Positions 1-7,269 of a stretch of 17,359 bases of DNA are shown one piece after another. Both the position numbers and the translations under genes were made by a program. The DNA lies in contig JAVEEO010000505.1 in NCBI GenBank assembly GCA_030840415.1, forward strand, positions 1-17,359, given 5' to 3'. This stretch comes from Pseudonocardiales bacterium. GTDB taxonomy: Bacteria; Actinomycetota; Actinomycetes; Mycobacteriales; Jatrophihabitantaceae. Position 1 is the stretch's first letter; each line of letters starts with the position of its first letter. The notes under the pieces were generated by a model, which saw only the letters and a program-made list of their open reading frames with translations, was not told the DNA's origin and did no database searches.

Positions 1-311
1 GACATCGTTGTCCTTCGCTGATGGCATTTCTGCGATGCGGTTACCGCAGCAGTGCCCGGCCGGCGAATTGCTGACAGCAAGTCACCGGGCCGCCCGTAAA
101 GATCTGCCGACGGCAACACCGTCCGGACGGCGGCAAACCGAGCGGTACTGGGGGGTCCAGATTCTTGAGGGGATATGCCACCGCAATACCACCATACCGG
201 TCGGCATTTCGGTACCCGGATAAAGCGGGCAGCCGGCCCCGGAGCCGGAGAGAAGGACCGATTCGGGTACGCCGCCCGGCCGATGCCGTCAGGCCGCGGT
301 CAGTGGATGCC
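1..311. other. Leading stretch without a recognisable gene
   Basis: About 300 bases of lower GC than the rest, lying beyond the 3' end of the aminotransferase gene. Short open frames exist on both strands, but none has a recognisable protein, a good start signal or the strong third-position GC of the neighbouring genes. I considered a structured leader or riboswitch belonging to a gene left of the window and could not match one. It may be the flank of such a gene. Confidence 0.5.
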
Positions 312-1388
312 TCAGCCGCGCAGTTCGGCCGCCGCGGCCAGGAAGGTGTCGTTCTCGGCGGCTGTGCCGATCGTGATCCGCACCCCCGAGCCCGCGAACA
401 CCCGCACGATCACCCCGCGCTGCTCGCAGCCGGCACCGAAGGCCACCGCGTCCACGGCACCCGCCTCGGCCGGGCCGTCGGCCAGCCAGACGAAGTTGGC
501 CTCGGAATCGGGCACCTGGTAACCGGCTGCTCGCAGCGCCCCGGTGACCCGGGACCGCTCGGCGACCACCTCGGCCACCCGGTCGGCGAGCTGCCGCTCG
601 GCCTCGGGCTCCAGGCTGGCCTGCGCGGCGGCCTGCGCGACGTGGGTCACCGCGAACGGGACCTGGGTCTGGCGGACCGCCAGCGCCACCGCGGGATCGG
701 CGGCCAGCCCGTAGCCGATCCGCAGGCCGGCGAGGCCGTAGGCCTTGGAGAACGTCCGGAGCACGATGATGTTGGAGTAGCGCTCCAGCAGGCCGGTGCC
801 GTCCTGCACCTTCTCGTCGGTCACGAACTCCCGGTAGGCCTCGTCCAGCACCACCAGCACGTCGGAGGGCACCTCGTCCAGGAACTCGGTGAGCCCGACC
901 CCGGACACCGCGGTGCCGGTCGGGTTGTTCGGGTTGCAGACGAAGATCAGCCGGGTCCGGTCGGTGACCGCGGCAGCCATCGCCGGCAGGTCGTAGGCCT
1001 GATCGCGCAACGGCACCTGCACCGCCCGGGCGCCGCTGATGGCGGTGATGATCGGGTAGGCCTCGAACGAGCGCCAACCGAAGATCACCTCGTCGTCCTG
1101 GCCGGCGGTGGCCTGCACCAACTGCTGGCACAGCGACACCGAGCCGCAGCCGGCCACCAGGTGCTCGATCCCGATGCCGAACTTGGCGGCCAGCGCCTGC
1201 AGCAGCTGGCTGGAGTTGGTGTCGGGGTAGCGGTTGGCGTCGGCGGCCGCCTCGGTGATCCGGTCCAACACGTGCGGCAGCGGGCCGTAGGCCGTCTCGT
1301 TGCTGGCGAGCTTGATCGAGCCGGGGACGGTGCGGCCCGGCACGTAGGAAGGCAGCGAGGCCAGGACGGGGCGCATCCGAACAGTCAT
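312..1388 (-). CDS. pat: Aromatic amino acid aminotransferase (Pat / HisC-like)
   Basis: PLP-dependent class I/II aminotransferase of 358 residues, a normal length for the HisC/Pat family. The cofactor features are visible: CNPNNPTG at residues 151-158, LDEAYREF at 181-188 (Asp and Tyr for PLP) and FSKAYGLAGLRIGYG at 213-227, with Lys215 as the Schiff-base lysine. Segments such as GSVSLCQQL and WRSFEAYPII resemble actinobacterial Pat (M. tuberculosis HisC2) more than true HisC. The family converts phenylpyruvate and related keto acids to aromatic amino acids. With pheA 1.3 kb away, the likely job is the last step of phenylalanine synthesis, in the cytoplasm. Histidinol-phosphate activity cannot be excluded. 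A -10 box ends 6 nt before the ATG, so the mRNA is probably leaderless and this start is well supported. Confidence 0.9.
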   Translation of the reverse strand: MTVRMRPVLASLPSYVPGRTVPGSIKLASNETAYGPLPHVLDRITEAAADANRYPDTNSSQLLQALAAKFGIGIEHLVAGCGSVSLCQQLVQATAGQDDEVIFGWRSFEAYPIITAISGARAVQVPLRDQAYDLPAMAAAVTDRTRLIFVCNPNNPTGTAVSGVGLTEFLDEVPSDVLVVLDEAYREFVTDEKVQDGTGLLERYSNIIVLRTFSKAYGLAGLRIGYGLAADPAVALAVRQTQVPFAVTHVAQAAAQASLEPEAERQLADRVAEVVAERSRVTGALRAAGYQVPDSEANFVWLADGPAEAGAVDAVAFGAGCEQRGVIVRVFAGSGVRITIGTAAENDTFLAAAAELRG

Positions 1389-1394
1389 GCCTCG

Positions 1395-1400
1395 AGGCTA
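1395..1400 (-). promoter_or_regulatory. Predicted leaderless promoter -10 for pat
   Basis: TAGCCT on the minus strand (TANNNT type) followed by exactly 6 nt and the ATG at 1388, so the predicted +1 is the A of the start codon. No clear -35 is visible, as is common in GC-rich actinobacteria. Confidence 0.6.
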
Positions 1401-1447
1401 TCGCGCACCGCTGCCGGGCTCGATCGGGTTCGGCCGATGCGGCGAAT

Positions 1448-2053
1448 TCAGCCCCGGATCGCGGCGGCCGCGGCCAGCACCGCGAACGCCGCGAACATCG
1501 CCGCGGCGATGCGGTGCACCAGCTGCAGCGGCACCCGGCGCAGGATCACCCTGCCGACCAGCATGGCCAGCGCCGCCACCCCGACCAGGGCGAGGAAGGC
1601 TCCCAGCCCGATGGCCACCGGCTGGCCGTAGCGCGCGACCAGCCCGGCGGTGGCCAGCTGCGAGGCGTCGCCCCACTCGGCGGCGAACAGCACTCCGAAG
1701 GAGATGCCGAAGATCCGCCGGTCGCTCAGTCCCGAGTCGGCCGCGTTACCGGCCTGCAGGCCCTCCTCGTCCTCCTCGGTGGTGACGCTCTCCCGGAACA
1801 GCAGCACCGCGCCGGCGGCGAACAGCAGCGCCACCACCGCTTCCAGCACCCGGTGCGGCAGCAGGTGCAGCAGGCCGCCGGCAGTCACCGCGACCGCGCA
1901 CTGCACCGCGAAGGCGGCGGCGACCCCGGCCAGCACCGGCCGCCGGCGGTAGCGGGTGGACAGCACCAGGGTGGCCACCATGGTCTTGTCCGGAAGCTCG
2001 ACCAACAGGATCGCGGCGAAGGCGATGGCAAACACCGCGAGGAAGGAGCTCAT
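1448..2053 (-). CDS. GDT1/TMEM165 (UPF0016) family membrane transporter
   Basis: A 201-residue, hydrophobic integral membrane protein. The family is built from two homologous three-helix halves, each with an acidic E-x-G-D-(K/R)-(T/S) signature. Here the first is ELPDKT (residues 19-24, Pro in place of Gly) and the second EWGDASQ (126-132). A charged, flexible loop rich in Glu and Asp (about 90-112) separates the halves. Characterised members export Mn2+ or exchange Ca2+/Mn2+ for protons, so Mn2+ or Ca2+ efflux at the cytoplasmic membrane is inferred. The frame stays open far upstream, but the ATG at 2053 gives the canonical N-terminus and lies 8 nt after a CACAAT -10-like box. The gene is divergent from the DUF4446 gene across 58 bp. 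Confidence 0.85.
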   Translation of the reverse strand: MSSFLAVFAIAFAAILLVELPDKTMVATLVLSTRYRRRPVLAGVAAAFAVQCAVAVTAGGLLHLLPHRVLEAVVALLFAAGAVLLFRESVTTEEDEEGLQAGNAADSGLSDRRIFGISFGVLFAAEWGDASQLATAGLVARYGQPVAIGLGAFLALVGVAALAMLVGRVILRRVPLQLVHRIAAAMFAAFAVLAAAAAIRG

Positions 2054-2061
2054 TGCCCACC

Positions 2062-2104
2062 ATTGTGCCCGGTCAGCGGCTGGCACCGGGCGGTGGCCTA
2101 CCCT
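2062..2104. promoter_or_regulatory. Compact divergent promoter pair (GDT1 / DUF4446)
   Basis: Minus-strand -10-like CACAAT at 2067-2062 lies 8 nt before the GDT1 ATG at 2053. Plus-strand -10 TACCCT at 2099-2104 lies 7 nt before the DUF4446 ATG at 2112. Both transcripts are predicted to be leaderless or nearly so. With only 58 bp between start codons, the two -35 regions must interleave. Confidence 0.5.
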
Positions 2105-2111
2105 GGCCTGA

Positions 2112-2648
2112 ATGAGTACCTGGCTGGCGGCCGGCGCCGTGATCTTCGGGGTGGCCGGCTTCGTGGCCGGGGTGCTGGCGCTGCGCACCCTGGGCCGGCT
2201 GCGTCGCTCGGTGGCGCTGCTGTCACGCGGGACGTCGGGCCGCGAGACCATCCTCGAGGTCGCCGACAAGCACATGGCCGCCAGCGAGGCGGTGCGCAAG
2301 GACATCCAGGAGCTGCAGCGCGACCTGGCCGCGGCCCAGCGGGAGCTGGCTTCGGGGGTGGCGGCCGACCGGCAGGACCTGGCCGCGACGGTGCAAGGCC
2401 TGACCAGCTCGGTCGGCACGGTGCTGCGGCGGGTGGCGCTGGTGCGCTTCGACGCCTTCGAGGACCTCGGCGGCCGGTTGTCGTTCTCGCTGGCGCTGCT
2501 GGACGACGGCGGCAACGGCATCACCCTGACCTCGATCGCCAGCACGTCCGACACCCGGCTCTACGCCAAGGCGCTGACCGGCGGTGCCGGCGAGCATCCG
2601 CTCTCGCCCGAGGAGGAGCAGGCCGTCAAGGCGGCGCTGGCCCGCTGA
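2112..2648 (+). CDS. DUF4446 family membrane-anchored protein
   Basis: 178 residues. One N-terminal transmembrane helix (about 3-24) is followed by a long, charged, probably coiled-coil stretch (about 30-100) and a C-terminal DUF4446 signature, VRFDAFEDLGGRLSFSLALL, then a segment reading NGITLTSI and YAKAL. The family is widespread in actinobacteria and Firmicutes and has no established function; a membrane-tethered cytoplasmic coiled coil is all the sequence shows. The start is chosen at the ATG 7 nt after a TACCCT -10 box. pheA follows 39 nt after the stop codon but has its own promoter, so an operon is possible but not required. Confidence 0.85.
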   Translation: MSTWLAAGAVIFGVAGFVAGVLALRTLGRLRRSVALLSRGTSGRETILEVADKHMAASEAVRKDIQELQRDLAAAQRELASGVAADRQDLAATVQGLTSSVGTVLRRVALVRFDAFEDLGGRLSFSLALLDDGGNGITLTSIASTSDTRLYAKALTGGAGEHPLSPEEEQAVKAALAR

Positions 2649-2675
2649 GCCGGCCGGGCAGTGGCTGCCCCGAAC

Positions 2676-2681
2676 TAGACT
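2676..2681 (+). promoter_or_regulatory. Predicted leaderless promoter -10 for pheA
   Basis: TAGACT followed by exactly 6 nt and the GTG at 2688, so +1 is predicted at the start codon. A small hairpin (GGGCAG/CTGCCC, loop TGG, 2656-2670) lies just upstream, between the DUF4446 stop and the -10 box, overlapping where a -35 would be. It could be a weak terminator for DUF4446 or an operator. Confidence 0.6.
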
Positions 2682-2687
2682 TCCTGC

Positions 2688-3656
2688 GTGCCGCCCGCAG
2701 TCCCGCTCCCGCCCGGCCCGTACGGCTTCCTCGGCCCGGAGGGCAGCTTCGCCCACGCGGCGGCCCAGCAACTGGCCAGCGGTGCCGTCCCGGTGCGCCT
2801 GGTCGGCTTCGCCACCGTCGCCGAGGCCGTCGACGCGGTGCGGGACGGCACGGTGGCCGCGGCGGTGGTGCCGCTGGAGAACTCCGTCGAGGGCGCGGTG
2901 CCGGCCACCTTGGATGAATTAGCCGAACTGGCTCCGCTGCCTGGGGGCCGGCCCCTGGTGATCGCCGCCGAGCACTACCTGCCGGTGGTGTTCGACCTGC
3001 TGGCCCGGCCGGGCACCCGGCCGGCCGGCATCGCTACCGTCGCGACCCATCCGCACGCCGCCGCCCAGGTGCGCCGGTACCTGCTGACCGAGCTGCCGGC
3101 AGCGACCCTGATCCTGGCGGACTCGACCGCCGGTGGTGCCCGCGCGGTCGCCGAGGGCCGCTACGACGCGGCGGTGGCCCCGGCCGCGGCCGGCCCGCGC
3201 TACGGCCTGGACAGCCTCGCCCATGACATCGCCGACAACCCGGGAGCGGTGACCCGGTTCGTCCTGCTGGGCCGCTCGGCCGCCCCGCCGCCGCCGACCG
3301 GCAACGACCGCACCACGGTGCTGATCTTCCTGCGCGACAACCATGCCGGCGCGCTGCTGGAGATCCTGACCGAGTTCGCCACCCGCGGGATCAACCTGAC
3401 CCGGATCGAGTCCCGGCCGACCAAGGGCCGGCTCGGCCAGTACTGCTTCTCGATCGACTGCGAGGGGCACGTCGCCGACGCCCGGGTCGGCGACGCGCTG
3501 GCCGCGCTGCACCGGGTCTGCGCCGACGTGCGCTACCTGGGCTCCTACCCCCGCCGGGACGGCCGGGTGGGGGCCGTCCTCGACGGCCGGGCCGACGCCG
3601 ACTTCGCCGAGGCCGGCACCTGGCTGGAACGCATCCGCCGGACCGGCGCGAGTTAG
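2688..3656 (+). CDS. pheA: Prephenate dehydratase
   Basis: Monofunctional PheA of 322 residues that decarboxylates and dehydrates prephenate to phenylpyruvate, the committed step to phenylalanine, in the cytoplasm. The N-terminal type 2 periplasmic-binding-protein-like catalytic region starts at GFLGPEGSFAHAAA (13-26), contains VPLENSVEGAV (61-71) and ends with the catalytic TRF motif (189-191). A C-terminal ACT domain (about 209-290) carries GALLEILTEFATRGINLTRI and ESRP (241-244), the elements that bind phenylalanine, so allosteric feedback is expected. No chorismate mutase domain is fused. The GTG start is supported by a -10 box 6 nt upstream. The nearby pat gene can supply the next step. 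The gene converges with the GroES-like gene. Confidence 0.95.
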   Translation: MPPAVPLPPGPYGFLGPEGSFAHAAAQQLASGAVPVRLVGFATVAEAVDAVRDGTVAAAVVPLENSVEGAVPATLDELAELAPLPGGRPLVIAAEHYLPVVFDLLARPGTRPAGIATVATHPHAAAQVRRYLLTELPAATLILADSTAGGARAVAEGRYDAAVAPAAAGPRYGLDSLAHDIADNPGAVTRFVLLGRSAAPPPPTGNDRTTVLIFLRDNHAGALLEILTEFATRGINLTRIESRPTKGRLGQYCFSIDCEGHVADARVGDALAALHRVCADVRYLGSYPRRDGRVGAVLDGRADADFAEAGTWLERIRRTGAS

Positions 3657-3675
3657 CCGTACCTGCCGCGCCGGG

Positions 3676-3718
3676 GGGCTACCGGTGCCGCGGGCTACCG
3701 GTGCCGGGGGCTACAGGT
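3676..3718. repeat. 16-bp tandem repeat, about 2.7 copies
   Basis: Two full copies of GGGCTACCGGTGCCG followed by C or G (3676-3691 and 3692-3707), then a partial copy, GGGCTACAGGT (3708-3718), that runs into the last codons and the stop of the GroES-like gene. Each full copy holds the palindrome ACCGGT. It lies between the convergent pheA and GroES-like genes. Confidence 0.8.
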
Positions 3719-4034
3719 AGAGCCCGGTGTTGGCCTCGATCCGCTTGGCGGCCACCGCGTGGATGTCGCGCTCGCGCAGCAGCAGGTAGTCCTCGCCGGA
3801 GATCTCGACCTCGTGCCGGTCCTCGGGGCTGAACAGCACCCGGTCCGCCAGCTCCACCGAGCGGACGTGGTTGCCGATCGCCAGCACCTCGGCCCAGATC
3901 AAGCGCTTGGCGACCTGCGCGGTGGCCGGGATCAGGATGCCGCCCGACGACCGGCGCTCGCCCTCCTCGGCCGACACCCGCACCAGTACCCGGTCGTGCA
4001 GCATCTTGATCGGAAGCCGGTCTGACGTGGTCAC
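3711..4034 (-). CDS. GroES/Cpn10-like small protein with C-terminal GLYL
   Basis: 107 residues with a Cpn10 fold signature. MLHDRVLVR (11-19) matches the GroES N-terminal strand. GERRSSGGILIPATAQ (25-40) matches the mobile loop, with ILI at 33-35 where GroES has its GroEL-binding IVL. WAEVLAIG (47-54), DRVLFSPED and RERDIHAVAA (87-96) match the later strands. The segment that forms the GroES roof hairpin is about 8 residues shorter (NHVRSVELADR), so a ring would be open. Unlike GroES, the chain continues past the last strand and ends GLYL, with a penultimate Tyr as in the GQYL tails of the proteasome activators Mpa and Bpa. It is not the standard groES, and no groEL is adjacent. The GTG at 4034 lies 6 nt after a TAGGCT -10 box; function is unknown. 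Confidence 0.8.
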   Translation of the reverse strand: MTTSDRLPIKMLHDRVLVRVSAEEGERRSSGGILIPATAQVAKRLIWAEVLAIGNHVRSVELADRVLFSPEDRHEVEISGEDYLLLRERDIHAVAAKRIEANTGLYL

Positions 4035-4054
4035 GGTGCCAGCCTAGAAGTCAC
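4031..4054 (-). CDS. Putative 7-codon leaderless upstream ORF
   Basis: Reads GTG ACT TCT AGG CTG GCA CCG TGA. It starts at the outer duplicated GTG, exactly 6 nt after the outer -10 box. Its TGA overlaps the GroES-like start codon as GTGA, an arrangement that favours translational coupling. It arises directly from the 20-bp duplication and could be an accidental by-product. No peptide function is implied. Confidence 0.35.
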   Translation of the reverse strand: MTSRLAP

Positions 4055-4070
4055 GGGGCCAGCCTAGAAC
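4031..4070 (-). repeat. 20-bp tandem duplication of promoter and start codon
   Basis: 4031-4050 and 4051-4070 are copies differing at two positions. Each holds, on the minus strand, a TAGGCT -10 box, a 6-nt spacer and a GTG. The inner copy supplies the GroES-like gene's own -10 (4046-4041) and GTG (4034). The outer copy supplies a second -10 (4066-4061) and a second GTG (4054). Confidence 0.85.
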
Positions 4071-4099
4071 GCGCCTTCAGGCCGGGTGACCGGCAGGAG

Positions 4100-4324
4100 T
4101 CACTTGGCCAGTACCGCCCACAGTCCGACGGCCACCGTGGCGGCCACGATCAGCAGACAGCCGGCAGCCAGCAGCCGGGACCCGGCCACCGATTGGGCCG
4201 ACTCCTCCTGCGCGCTGGTGACGGCTCGCACCGCCACCGAGAACAGCACCGTGATGCCGACGCCGGCGACCAGCGCCACCACGGCCACGTTGCGCAGTAC
4301 CGCCAGGTCCAGGTAGTCGCCCAT
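4100..4324 (-). CDS. Small two-helix membrane protein downstream of pit
   Basis: 74 residues. Two hydrophobic segments (about 11-33 and 50-72) are separated by a short polar loop (about 34-49) containing SAQEESAQS, so it is a hairpin-like inner-membrane protein. The ATG is 5 nt after the TGA of the phosphate transporter gene, with no strong ribosome site, so translation is probably coupled to it. I recognise no named family. The tight linkage suggests an accessory or stabilising subunit of the Pit transporter, but that is inference from position only. A 5-bp hairpin with a four-base loop (4081-4094) lies just beyond the stop and lacks a T-tract. Confidence 0.7.
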   Translation of the reverse strand: MGDYLDLAVLRNVAVVALVAGVGITVLFSVAVRAVTSAQEESAQSVAGSRLLAAGCLLIVAATVAVGLWAVLAK

Positions 4325-4329
4325 GGTGG

Positions 4330-5496
<1,167 letters not shown>

Positions 5497-5550
5497 GGAA
5501 AGAACGATTCACGGTGTACCCGCCTTTGGCAAACGCTCACCGGGATTTAA

Positions 5551-5560
5551 CACACGTGTG
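5551..5560. promoter_or_regulatory. Perfect palindrome CACACGTGTG upstream of pit
   Basis: A 10-bp perfect palindrome in the AT-richer divergent region between pit (start 5496, minus) and the HAD gene, 55 bp from the pit start. It could be an operator half-site array or chance. No convincing PhoP-type direct repeat was found next to it. Confidence 0.3.
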
Positions 5561-5634
5561 CCCGAATTGTGGTTCTGTAGCGCCGTTCCAGCCGCTCCGG
5601 GCAGCATCGCGGGTCAGATTTTCTCTCGCCCGGC

Positions 5635-5640
5635 TAGGCT
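5635..5640 (+). promoter_or_regulatory. Predicted -10 box upstream of the HAD gene
   Basis: TAGGCT with a GTG 7 nt downstream at 5648. The predicted transcript would begin at or next to that GTG, which is out of frame with the HAD gene and opens a 24-codon leader ORF. Confidence 0.5.
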
Positions 5641-5647
5641 GGTGGGA

Positions 5648-5722
5648 GTGATCGGGCAACAGCACGTCCTCGCCATTGCGGCACCGCCGGCCCCGTGCCG
5701 CGCCGGGTCGGCCCGACCGTGA
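5648..5722 (+). CDS. Putative 24-residue leaderless leader ORF before the HAD gene
   Basis: Starts with GTG 7 nt after a TAGGCT -10 box and encodes MIGQQHVLAIAAPPAPCRAG plus SARP. The TGA (5720-5722) overlaps the GTG at 5719 as GTGA, and this GTG is in frame with the HAD phosphatase. This would explain how the HAD gene, which has no Shine-Dalgarno sequence, is translated. The peptide itself resembles nothing I know. Confidence 0.4.
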   Translation: MIGQQHVLAIAAPPAPCRAGSARP

Positions 5723-6540
5723 TCCGGCTGCTGGCCAGTGACCTCGACGGCACCCTGCTGCGCAGCGACAACTCCGTCAGCCAGGCCACCCGGGACGCCC
5801 TGGCGGCCGCCGAGGCAGCCGGGCTGGTGGTCGCCTTCGTCACCGGCCGGCCCCCGCGCTGGTTGCACGAGGTGGCTGTGGCGACCGGGCACCGGGGCGT
5901 CGCGGTGGCCGCCAACGGAGCGCTGACCTACGACCTGCACACCGAGACCATCCTGGCCGAGCACCCGCTGCCGCCGGACCAGCTCGCCGAGGTCACCCGG
6001 GTGCTGCGGGCCAAGATCCCGCAGGTCCGCTTCGCCCTGGAGTACGGCCTGGACTTCGGCTACGAGCCGGAGTACCGCCACGACTGGAACATCGTCCCCG
6101 ACACCGACCGGGCCGGCCGGCCGCTGCCCACCCCGGCCGCCGTGGAGCTGGCCGAACTGCTGGACAAGCCCGCGGTGAAGCTGCTGGCCCGCGGCCGGGG
6201 CATGGCGGCGGACGAGTTCATGGACCTGGTCGAGGAGCTGGTCGGCGACCAGGTCACCGTGACCCGGTCCGGGCACTCGCCGCTGGTGGAGATCTCGGCC
6301 ACCGGGATCACCAAGGCGTTCGGGCTGGCGGCACTGGCCGACGCCCACGGCATCGACCGGCAGCAGGTCGCGGCGGTCGGCGACATGCCCAACGACGTGC
6401 CGATGCTGGAGTGGGCGGGCCAGTCCTACGCGGTCGCCAACGCCCACCCGTCGGCGCTGGCCGCGGCCGGCACCGTGCTGGCCGAGACCAACGACGAGGA
6501 CGCGGTGGCCACCCTGATCCGGCGACTGCTGCAGGGCTGA
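5719..6540 (+). CDS. HAD superfamily (Cof-type, IIB) phosphatase
   Basis: Cytoplasmic haloacid-dehalogenase phosphatase of 273 residues from this start. Motif I, SDLDGTLL, lies at residues 6-13 and supplies the nucleophilic and acid/base Asp. Motif II is the Thr of FVTGRPPRW, motif III the Lys of GITKAFGL, and motif IV is VGDMPNDVPML with its Mg2+-binding Asp pair. The large cap between motifs II and III is the IIB (Cof) type, whose members hydrolyse sugar phosphates, nucleotides or cofactors such as pyridoxal phosphate; the substrate cannot be told from sequence. I chose GTG 5719 because it overlaps the stop of the upstream leader ORF as GTGA. GTG 5695 would add eight residues and also lacks a ribosome site. 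The gene converges with bpa. Confidence 0.88.
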   Translation: MIRLLASDLDGTLLRSDNSVSQATRDALAAAEAAGLVVAFVTGRPPRWLHEVAVATGHRGVAVAANGALTYDLHTETILAEHPLPPDQLAEVTRVLRAKIPQVRFALEYGLDFGYEPEYRHDWNIVPDTDRAGRPLPTPAAVELAELLDKPAVKLLARGRGMAADEFMDLVEELVGDQVTVTRSGHSPLVEISATGITKAFGLAALADAHGIDRQQVAAVGDMPNDVPMLEWAGQSYAVANAHPSALAAAGTVLAETNDEDAVATLIRRLLQG

Positions 6541-6591
6541 GCCCCAGCACCGGGCGGCCCGGCGACCTGCCCGACCGGCTCGACGAGCGCG

Positions 6592-7182
6592 CTAGAGGTA
6601 CTGTCCGGTGCCAGGCTCGCCGTCGGCACCGGGCCGCTGGAACCCGGGCAGGCCCGGGCCCGGGCCGGGACCGACCTGGCCCGGCAGCGCCCGTCCACGC
6701 ATCTGCTCCAGCTGCGCGCGGGCTGCCATCTGCTGGGCGAACAGCGCGGTCTGGATGCCGTGGAACAGCCCCTCCAGCCAGCCGACCAGCTGCGCCTGGG
6801 CGATCCGCAGCTCGGCCTCGCTGGGCACGTGGTCGTCGTCGAAGGGCAGCGTCAACCGGTCCAGCTCCTCGCGCAGGTCCGGTGACAGGCCCTCCTCGAG
6901 TTCCTTGATCGAGGACTGGTGGATCTCGCGCAGCCGGACCCGGCCGGCCTCGTCCAGCGGCGCCGCTCGGACCTCCTCCAGCAACTGCTTGATCATGGTG
7001 CCGATCCGCATCACCTTGGCCGGCTGCTCGACCTGCGACATCACGTCCTGCTCGCCGTCCTCGGCCTCGGCGGCCGCCTGCAGCAGCACCACCTGCTCGG
7101 CGTGGGAGGCCGAGTCGCCCGGCCCGCCGTCAACGCCGGCAGCGCCGTCAGGGGCGCCGGTGGCCGATGCGTCGTCAGTCAT
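6592..7182 (-). CDS. bpa: Bacterial proteasome activator Bpa (PafE)
   Basis: 196 residues of the DUF2587/Bpa family, homologous to M. tuberculosis Rv3780. Bpa forms an ATP-independent dodecameric ring that opens the 20S proteasome gate and lets it degrade loosely folded proteins, independently of Pup and Mpa. The N-terminus (1-40) is acidic and low in complexity. A helical core follows (about 45-160), with QVEQPAKVMRIGTMIKQLLE and GWLEGLFHGIQTALFAQQM. A flexible Gly/Pro-rich linker then leads to the C-terminal GQYL that docks in the proteasome alpha ring. The ATG at 7182 has an AGGA ribosome site 7 nt upstream, so I prefer it to the GTG at 7188. The gene implies a 20S proteasome elsewhere in the genome. 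Confidence 0.92.
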   Translation of the reverse strand: MTDDASATGAPDGAAGVDGGPGDSASHAEQVVLLQAAAEAEDGEQDVMSQVEQPAKVMRIGTMIKQLLEEVRAAPLDEAGRVRLREIHQSSIKELEEGLSPDLREELDRLTLPFDDDHVPSEAELRIAQAQLVGWLEGLFHGIQTALFAQQMAARAQLEQMRGRALPGQVGPGPGPGLPGFQRPGADGEPGTGQYL

Positions 7183-7220
7183 GAACACGTCCTGTCTGGA
7201 AGGGGTTCGTCCGATCTGAA

Positions 7221-7258
7221 GGGCAGACCTGCCCGCGATGGCACTGGACTCGATCCTA
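7221..7258 (-). promoter_or_regulatory. bpa promoter -10 and leader hairpin
   Basis: TAGGAT on the minus strand at 7258-7253, next to the end of the quinone oxidoreductase gene, predicts a transcript start near 7246 and a leader of about 64 nt for bpa. The leader holds a short perfect hairpin, GGGCA/TGCCC with a four-base loop (7234-7221), and the AGGA ribosome site at 7193-7190. Confidence 0.4.
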
Positions 7259-7269
7259 GAGGCCGGCGA

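Noticed and set aside
1..240. A riboswitch or structured leader in the first 240 bases
   Set aside because: Only short hairpins such as TACCG/CGGTA could be found, with no match to a known riboswitch core. The downstream gene, if any, is outside the window.
165..1631. A 488-codon open frame on the plus strand opposite pat and GDT1
   Set aside because: It is antisense to two well-recognised genes, is very rich in Arg, Gly and His, and matches no family. Long antisense frames are expected in DNA this GC-rich.
5500..5545. PhoP-type direct repeats (GTTCACC-like) before pit
   Set aside because: Only isolated partial matches such as GCTCACC were found, with no second unit at the 11-nt period.
6550..6588. 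Short hairpins between the convergent HAD gene and bpa as a terminator
   Set aside because: The stems are 4 to 5 bp without a T-tract, no better than expected by chance at this GC content.
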